Positions 57,899 to 64,000 of a stretch of 64,000 nucleotides of DNA are shown here, one piece after another. The first letter of the stretch is position 1, and every line of letters starts with the position of its first letter. The DNA is from Humulus lupulus (Eukaryota; Streptophyta; Magnoliopsida; Rosales; Cannabaceae). The stretch is taken from the NCBI RefSeq assembly GCF_963169125.1, contig NC_084798.1:200689481-200753480 (forward strand). Reading direction: 5' to 3'. A program made the position numbers and the translations under genes. The notes beneath the pieces were generated by a model. It was given only the letters and a program-made list of their open reading frames with translations. It was not told where the DNA came from and did not search any database.

Positions 57899-60670
57899 TG
57901 TAATGCCCCAAATTTCCTAATAAGGTTTAGGACCTTGATTAGGAGGCCGGGAGGACCATAATTGCTTTATTATGCTATTTAATGATAATATGCATGTTTA
58001 GGTGCATTAATTATGCATGTGAACCCATTTGTGATTAATTGGGCGATTTTCATGTTTTGGCCATTTCGGGCATTTTTGGCATATATGTGAAATGGGCGTG
58101 GTGCTTTATTATTATTTGGTTATGCCAGGGTTACCCAGCACAAGACGGTCCTAGGAGGTAAGCTAGTGGGAAAGTCACCACGGGATTTAAGCTTGACTTA
58201 GAGTAAGTCAAGGGGTATTTAGAGCATTACCGGGTTATTGGGTAATGGGAATTAATATTTGGTGATAAATTGGGAGTTAGTAAGATCAGGGGGAAATTCT
58301 GGAGGTTTTGACTATTTTGTCCCTGGGGGTGTTTTCGGGACCCTGAGCATTAGGATTTGGTTGAGGCTACTTAAGGTTGAAGTAACCTTTTAAAAGAATA
58401 AAAAAGAACGTTCTATACGTTCTCTCTCCCTCTAAGTTTCCTTTTTGTCTCCCGATCGTTTTTCGAAGATAACTTGAGTTCTAGGACTCGGATTCAAGCG
58501 AGGATCGAGGCATAGCGATCCTAGGAAAGATTAGAAGCTTATTAGCCGGAGGATTTAGTTGGAAACAACTCAATTGGAGGTAATTCAAGTTTTAAGTTCT
58601 AAGTTTTTAAAGTTTTTAAGCTTGAATTGGATTTTGTGTTTTGATGTGTTTTTGGGTGATATGAGACTTGGGTTTTATGGGTTTTGGATCATGGGGATGT
58701 TTGGGAACTTTGATTTTTGAGTTTGGAGATGTTTGGATATGGTTATGAAAGGATTATAGATGAAGAAATGGAGGATTTTTGGTTGGGTTCGAGGTTGAGT
58801 CGCAGCTCTGTTCTTGGGCGCTGCGGCTCAAGCTTGAAGAAGCTGCTGGAATGGTGCTGATGGGCTATTTGAGCTGCGGCTCTATGGGGTAGAGCTGAGG
58901 CTCTAATTTTTGTCAGAGAGGATTTTTGGGCCTGACTTGAGTGGGGCTGCGGCTCTAATGGTTGGGGCCGCGACTCAAAAGAGGAAAAGTGACCAAAATG
59001 GGTTTTTAGTCATGGGAACTCAAACCTTAGGCCTCGGGATCATTCCTACTACCCGGATTGGTGAGGATTGATGTCTTGGAGGCTAAGTTTTAGTTCAAGG
59101 ATTGGTTTTAGAACTTGAACTCATTGGATCACCATTTGTGGTTGTGACTAGGTTCTCACTAGAGGCTTGGAATCAGGATCGTGCTTGTTGCTCGTTTGTT
59201 GGTAACCTGTGCTTGGACCAAAGGTAAGAAAACTGCACCCCATATGTGACATGCATGGCTATGATTGATGCATGTTGGATGTTGGATGTTGAATGTGAAC
59301 ATTGTTAGCATAATGAATGCTTGGCAGTTTTGCCCATTTGCATATGATTATTATTGAGGCATGCTGGTTGGTTAAGTGTGATGCATGTGATGCATGAGAA
59401 ACATGTGATTAGGGAATGTCGTGAATGATGTATATGAGATTGGTCAGAGCTTGAGTCTCTGAGTTTGTGCATGATCATAATTATGCCAGCAACTGTTTAG
59501 TAAGCATGCTGAATGCCCTATTCTTGGATAATTGGCATATGATACACATTGATAGCATTGCTTACCTGTGCATGGTACTGACTAATTAGTCAGATTTGGC
59601 AAAGGTGATAGTATCAACTGTGAAGCTATGACTCATTAGTCAGGTTCGGCAATGGTACTGGGCACTGGTCACGTTGCACTGACTCATTAGTCAGAATGGT
59701 CTTAGCGTGTATCACGCAAGCCATCAAAGATTAGATCTAATCGACTATCAGCATTGAATGACTCAAAGAGCATTAATGCCAGACCGACCTCAAGGGTCGA
59801 CGAACAATATAAGCGCTTGAAGGCTAGAGGCTTACCCAACAGCCACCCTTCCATTTGAATTAGTGACTTGCTTGTCAGTCACTCAGTATGGTTTACCAGA
59901 ACCTATTGAAGGCTAGAGGCTTACCCAACAGCCACCCTTCCATTTGAATTAGTGACTCGCTTGTCGGTCACTCAGCATGGTTTATCGGAACCTCAAGTGT
60001 TGCGACACTCATTTGATGAATATTATAAGCGCTTGAAGGCTAGTGGCTTACCTAGCAGCCACTGTTCCATTTGGTTAGTGACTTGTTTGGCAGTCACTCA
60101 TCTGATTAGGATTGACTTGATAGTCCTCCAATCAAAAGGCCAGGATTTCTTATCCTGGATACCCCAACATCTGTTTGAATTCATTTGCATGCTGAATAGA
60201 GCTATGAATGCTAGGCATGCCAGATATGATTTGAAATCATGATATGACTGTTTATGAGCATATGAGTTTTCTTGCTGGGCTTCGGCTCACGGGTGCTTTG
60301 TGGTGCAGGTAAAGGCAAAAGGAAGCTGGACCATCCTTGAGTTGGAGAGCTTAGGTGATGACGTGTACATATGCAGCTGCTCGGCCAATACTTGGGCGAG
60401 GTTTGAAAGTGGAACTAGGGCTGAACCCTGTTTTGTCGCTTAGAACGGCCTGTTGTAAATATTTCCTTGTAATAGACTTTGAAATTATATTTTTGGGATC
60501 CCAATGTATATGTTAAACGTTATAGTGAAACATTACTTCTTAACCAAAATTTTTAATCCCTAAACCGCTAATCACACTTAGTTACACGTTTATGGCCAAA
60601 TGGCTCGATTAGCGAGTTTAGCACTGTTTGCAATGTGCACTGTAGCGGTCCCTGGAGTTGAGGCATTACA
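57899..60670 (+). mobile_element. Solo LTR of the Tekay-like family in the MULE transposase gene
   Basis: Starts TGTAATGCCCC and ends TTGAGGCATTACA, with the 5-bp duplication CTACA on both sides (57894-57898 and 60671-60675). It aligns along its length with the LTRs at 14771 and 21301 but is longer (2,772 bases) and more diverged. A segment with GGCTAGAGGCTTACCCAACA is duplicated at about 59816 and 59906, with a weaker third copy near 60032. No internal region remains. It splits the transposase gene between the codons for GTDV and the sequence encoding CKDPDCGW. Confidence 0.92.
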
Positions 60671-61651
60671 CTACACATCAGTACCAGACTTCTTCACCAC
60701 AAACTCAATATTATTCTTCATTGTCAAGATATCCACTTTGGTTTTCAATTCCATCGTGTTCTCAAAAGTCTTCCCAATGTGTATTTCTCCCAACGGTGCA
60801 TCGGAAGAGGAGGTATGTGATCGATCAGATGCCATAATATCTTTTTTCGTAAACATGGGAGCACTCCATCTTTTGTGATCTTCTGTTGAAAATATTGGAA
60901 CGTTCCATGTAATGTTATCTTCTGTTCCACCAGAACGACTACAGCTGGTCCCAGGTGTTTGGAGTCCTTGACTTGGTAGGTTCGCCCGTGCAATAGGACG
61001 TACTACCTGTTCTTGTTCTTGTTCGACTTGCAAATCATTAGACCTATCAATCGGCACTTGTGCACTATAATATGCCTTCGAATAATCGTACCCTGACCCC
61101 TCACATTAAATTCAGCTACTGGGTCGTCATTCACATAGGGGTCATATTCATACTGGTTGTTCCTCAGGTCACCAATAGGATCTCCCACATGATTTCCCTC
61201 AGGACCAACATTACCCACAGGATCAACACCAACAATACCCATAGGATGTCCCACAAGATCTATTTTTGGAACAAAAGTGCCCACTTCACTACAAATACTT
61301 TATTAACACTGGGACCAGGAGTGTAATATGTATCTGAAATGACCATCTTCTTAATAGGAGTAATACACAAGACAATCCTTTCTTTCGCTGTTACTCCTAA
61401 GAATGCATGGACACCAAGATCACTTTCAACACAAATGGGTGTAAACGTTTGGTCGCCGCATGTGTAAGGAACCTCCAATTTCAACATATACATCTTTTTA
61501 TCAGCACGATGTTCCTTGTGCAATATGTCAAGAAGTTGCAAGTACGTTATGTCATTCTCCATCGGTATCACTGTGCATTGAACATCCTTAAAAAACCACT
61601 TCCTATCTTCTATTTCACAAACACCATTGTAAGATACAAAAACGTAAACAA
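60671..61651 (-). pseudogene. MuDR-type transposase of the MULE, N-terminal part
   Basis: A CACAG acceptor on the - strand near 61652 begins the N-terminal region (VYVFVSYNGVCEIEDRKWFF, then YLQLLDILHKEHRADKKMYM) seen at the start of many plant MULE transposases. After frameshifts near 61270 and 61030 there is an acidic, Gly and Asn-rich linker. Then comes the Mu DNA-binding domain start (IHIGKTFENTMELKTKVDIL, EFVVKKSGTDV), where the solo LTR interrupts. The first coding exon, if any, upstream of 61652 was not identified. Confidence 0.75.
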
Positions 61652-61725
61652 TGGAACCTGTGATGAAAACAAAACCAAGAAATTGTTAATTTTTTTTTCA
61701 TGTTTTAAAAAGAAATCTATTGAGT

Positions 61726-62115
61726 TGTAATCGAACATACATCGAGCTCCTATCGAGCTTCTATCAATCCTACATCAAGCAACACGTTTTTAAACCGAAC
61801 ATAACCCTAACCAAAAATTTTATCGAGCCCGTATCGAGCACTAATCAAGCACCATATATCGAGCCACAATCGAGCAACATCGAGATCTTAACAGAGCCCT
61901 CACCGTCTACCTATTATCGAGCCCCTATTGAGCTCCTATCTAGAACATATTGAGAAACTACTAAACCAAATGGTCTAGGGTCCAATCGAACCCATATCAA
62001 GTTCCTATCGAGCACCATCGAGAAATAAATGCGATACCTATCGAGCTATCATCAAGCCACTATTGAGCAGCATCGAGCTCACAACTTAACCATCTTCTAC
62101 ATAGTATCGAGCTCC
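61726..62115 (-). repeat. TCGAT motif island 4 (MULE, right, - orientation)
   Basis: Fifteen ATCGA occurrences (TCGAT on the - strand), mostly as TATCGAGC, in about 390 bases. They lie just upstream of the first recognised transposase exon, mirroring island 1 upstream of the Ulp1-like exon. Confidence 0.8.
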
Positions 62116-62439
62116 TAACAAGCAAAAATGTTGCAGAAAACCTAGACAAATGCATATCGTGAAATCTCTCTAACAAACCCAAAAAACACACCAATATATG
62201 CTTAGATCTATTCGAATAGCCAACAAAAAAGTAAACAAACAATACCCAACACATAAAATGGGAAATCTTCTTTTCCATGATTTTTCTCCTCCAAAATCTC
62301 TCAAAATGGATGTTGCATATGATATTGTGATCTTTACAGAGACAATAGAGATGTCTAGAAATGATTTCAACAACATATTTGGCACTCACTGAGGTTTTGG
62401 TGAGGGTTTTGTGAGAGACAAAGAGAGAGAGACAAAGAG

Positions 62440-62600
62440 AGAAGGAGAGGAATAGAGAGTTTTTGTGTTCTTGATATAATGGGATGGATATTATGGGTAG
62501 ATGGGGAATGTTTAGTATCAAAATGAAAGATGAAAGAGTGAATAGTGGTGGTAATTTTTGGTAAGAGTAAAGACTATTAAGCATATATAGTATATATTTC
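62440..62600. repeat. Right terminal inverted repeat of the MULE
   Basis: The complement of this stretch matches 36981-37140 in order. It ends near TATATATTTC at 62600. A GA repeat at about 62418-62445 mirrors the CT repeat at the left end. Confidence 0.75.
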
Positions 62601-64000
62601 TTTTTACAAAGGACAATATTTTTATCTTCTCATGTATATTTAGTGTAAACATACATTGTAAGCATAAAGTTGTGCTTACACTTTTGTTTGCACTTTTCAC
62701 TGATTGCTTTTCGCTGTGTCAGAACAACTTTATGTGTCAATATCACATTCTCAAACTGTGGGATCCAGTTTTGTGAATAAAAAGAAAAAAACTTTATAGT
62801 GAAAGGAATAAGAAACGCACAGATCGATGGAGATTTAAGGCATATAAGTTACAATATAAAGTGTATCATTTTGAACATGTATGTGTGTGTGTGTTGGGGC
62901 TAAAGAAGCAATATTGTTTTAAATTAGTGCACTATTTTCAATATTGTGGTTGATTTGGGTTATCAAAAAAGAGGGTCACAAGCATGAAAATTGATACTTT
63001 ACAGAGAATCTGACTTTTGTTATGTTCTATCATTGGATTCCATAGACAACAGTGAATGGTCATTATTTTTTCTCTGGATTAAAGTGATAATATAAGAGGG
63101 TATAACTACGTACTGCTGGCATGCCTATGAGGATTGGTTTTAGTGGAGCAAAAAAGAATAGCAAGGCTGACAATATCTCTGAGTGGGGTTCTCTTTATTA
63201 AGTGCCATATATCAAAATATGAATGGTATTATGCTTTAATATATCTTATTTGATTTTCGTATTAAAAGATAAGACAACTCCACTAACATCGTTAACAGCT
63301 TCTTCTTCTTCTTTCCAATGTAATTTGTTTTCGTTTCAGTAAAAAAAAAAAAAAAACTTCAATATATTACGAGACACTTAATTAAACTTATATATATGTG
63401 TATATATATATATATATATATAGAAGTTAACTATGTCAATACTTTTATTTGAAAGTGCCTGATTTTATTTTTTTCTATTTAAAAGAAAGATATCTTGATT
63501 CGTGTAATGTGTTTAGTAATAAGGTAAGGAAAAGGATTTGTACAAAAAAAGGGTACAAGATGAATACCGTAACCATGTAAAGGGACAGAAATTCATATGA
63601 TATATATTTCATGAAAAAAAAATTTAGCTGAATATTTAGAGTCATTCTTTTGATTTCTGTTTATTCGTCATGATGGTTTACTGTTCAGATTCTTAACATT
63701 GAATTTGCATGCCTTTGAGTAAGCTATATACACAACATATACATAAATACGTTATTATATATTAATAAAAATGCGCCTTTGATGTCCTTATTATTATTTT
63801 TTACATAATAATCATAATAAACTAATAAGCTAAGATTGGCTACTTCTATTTGCTATAATTCATAATTCCTATACTTTAAAATCTTGATTATAAATAATTT
63901 CATTAATTCTTTGTTTGAAGAATTATTAATTAGTTTTGGGGCAATATTTCTACATATTACAAACGCATATATATATACTAAATTATGATATAATTAATTA
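62601..64000. other. AT-rich sequence right of the MULE
   Basis: No gene, RNA or element was recognised. Simple sequence occurs at 63341-63356 (A run) and 63392-63421 (TA repeat). Confidence 0.5.

Larger units (their letters stand above)
36981..62600. mobile_element. Mutator-like element (MULE) carrying Ulp1-like and MuDR transposase genes
   Basis: The left end (GGGAAATTTCACTCTTTATG, then TACCACCACTATT, TTTCATTTTGAT, CTAAACATTCC and CATCTAC) is matched in the same order by the complement of 62440-62600. This gives diverged terminal inverted repeats of about 150 bases. Inside are a + strand Ulp1-type peptidase gene and a - strand MuDR-type transposase, convergent. This arrangement fits the plant MULE group that carries Ulp1-like genes (Kaonashi type). 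Insertions 39141-54784 and 57899-60670 account for about 18.4 kb, leaving about 7.2 kb of MULE. No 9-bp target duplication was found, so the ends may be off by several bases. Confidence 0.8.

Noticed and set aside
62060..62584. A 174-codon - strand frame at the right MULE end
   Set aside because: It covers the terminal repeat and a GA-rich leader; composition is biased and no domain is seen.

Overview
The window is plant nuclear DNA, almost certainly from a flowering plant and probably a eudicot. It is AT-rich intergenic sequence built from transposable elements inserted into one another. No host gene, tRNA, rRNA or CRISPR array was recognised. The lineage guess is inference from element families (plant CACTA, MULE with a Ulp1-like gene, Tekay, Reina and Tat Ty3/Gypsy elements); the species was not identified.

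Left block (1-26744). An old CACTA (En/Spm) element, whose 5' end lies upstream of the window, is cut by three insertions. A younger related CACTA element (1419-11711, 3-bp duplication ATG) sits inside its TNP2 transposase gene. A Tekay-like Ty3/Gypsy element (14771-23797, duplication ATGCT) sits in the first exon of its TNPA-like gene. A solo LTR (24977-25801, duplication TCAAC) sits in a later exon. Removing each insertion rejoins the interrupted reading frame. The inner CACTA carries its own TNP2 and TNPA-like genes, two foldback elements and three tandem hairpin units.

Middle block (26745-36980). A decayed Reina-like chromovirus (27023-32406, duplication AAATT) is followed by non-coding DNA with nested inverted-repeat elements, including a clear hAT-type miniature element (35472-35833, duplication ATCGTTAT).

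Right block (36981-62600). A large Mutator-like element (MULE) has diverged terminal inverted repeats. It carries a Ulp1-type peptidase gene on the + strand (37986-39107 and 55095-55826) and a MuDR-type transposase gene on the - strand (61651-56328). The Ulp1 intron received an LTR element reduced to a solo LTR (39141-54784, duplication ATTCT). That LTR in turn received a 13.4-kb Tat-lineage Ty3/Gypsy element (39961-53362). The transposase gene is split by a solo LTR of the same Tekay family seen at 14771 (57899-60670, duplication CTACA). The Tat element has gag and pol with two RNase H domains, a tandem array of ten 61-bp units, and an antisense, apparently intron-containing gene with its own TATA box. 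The last 1.4 kb (62601-64000) is AT-rich with nothing recognisable.

Most coding regions are broken by stops or frameshifts, so they are given as pseudogenes. The most unusual signals are the hairpin triplet with paired substitutions in its stems (8431-9041), the four islands of a TCGAT motif pointing inwards from both ends of the MULE, and the antisense gene and 61-bp array of the Tat element.
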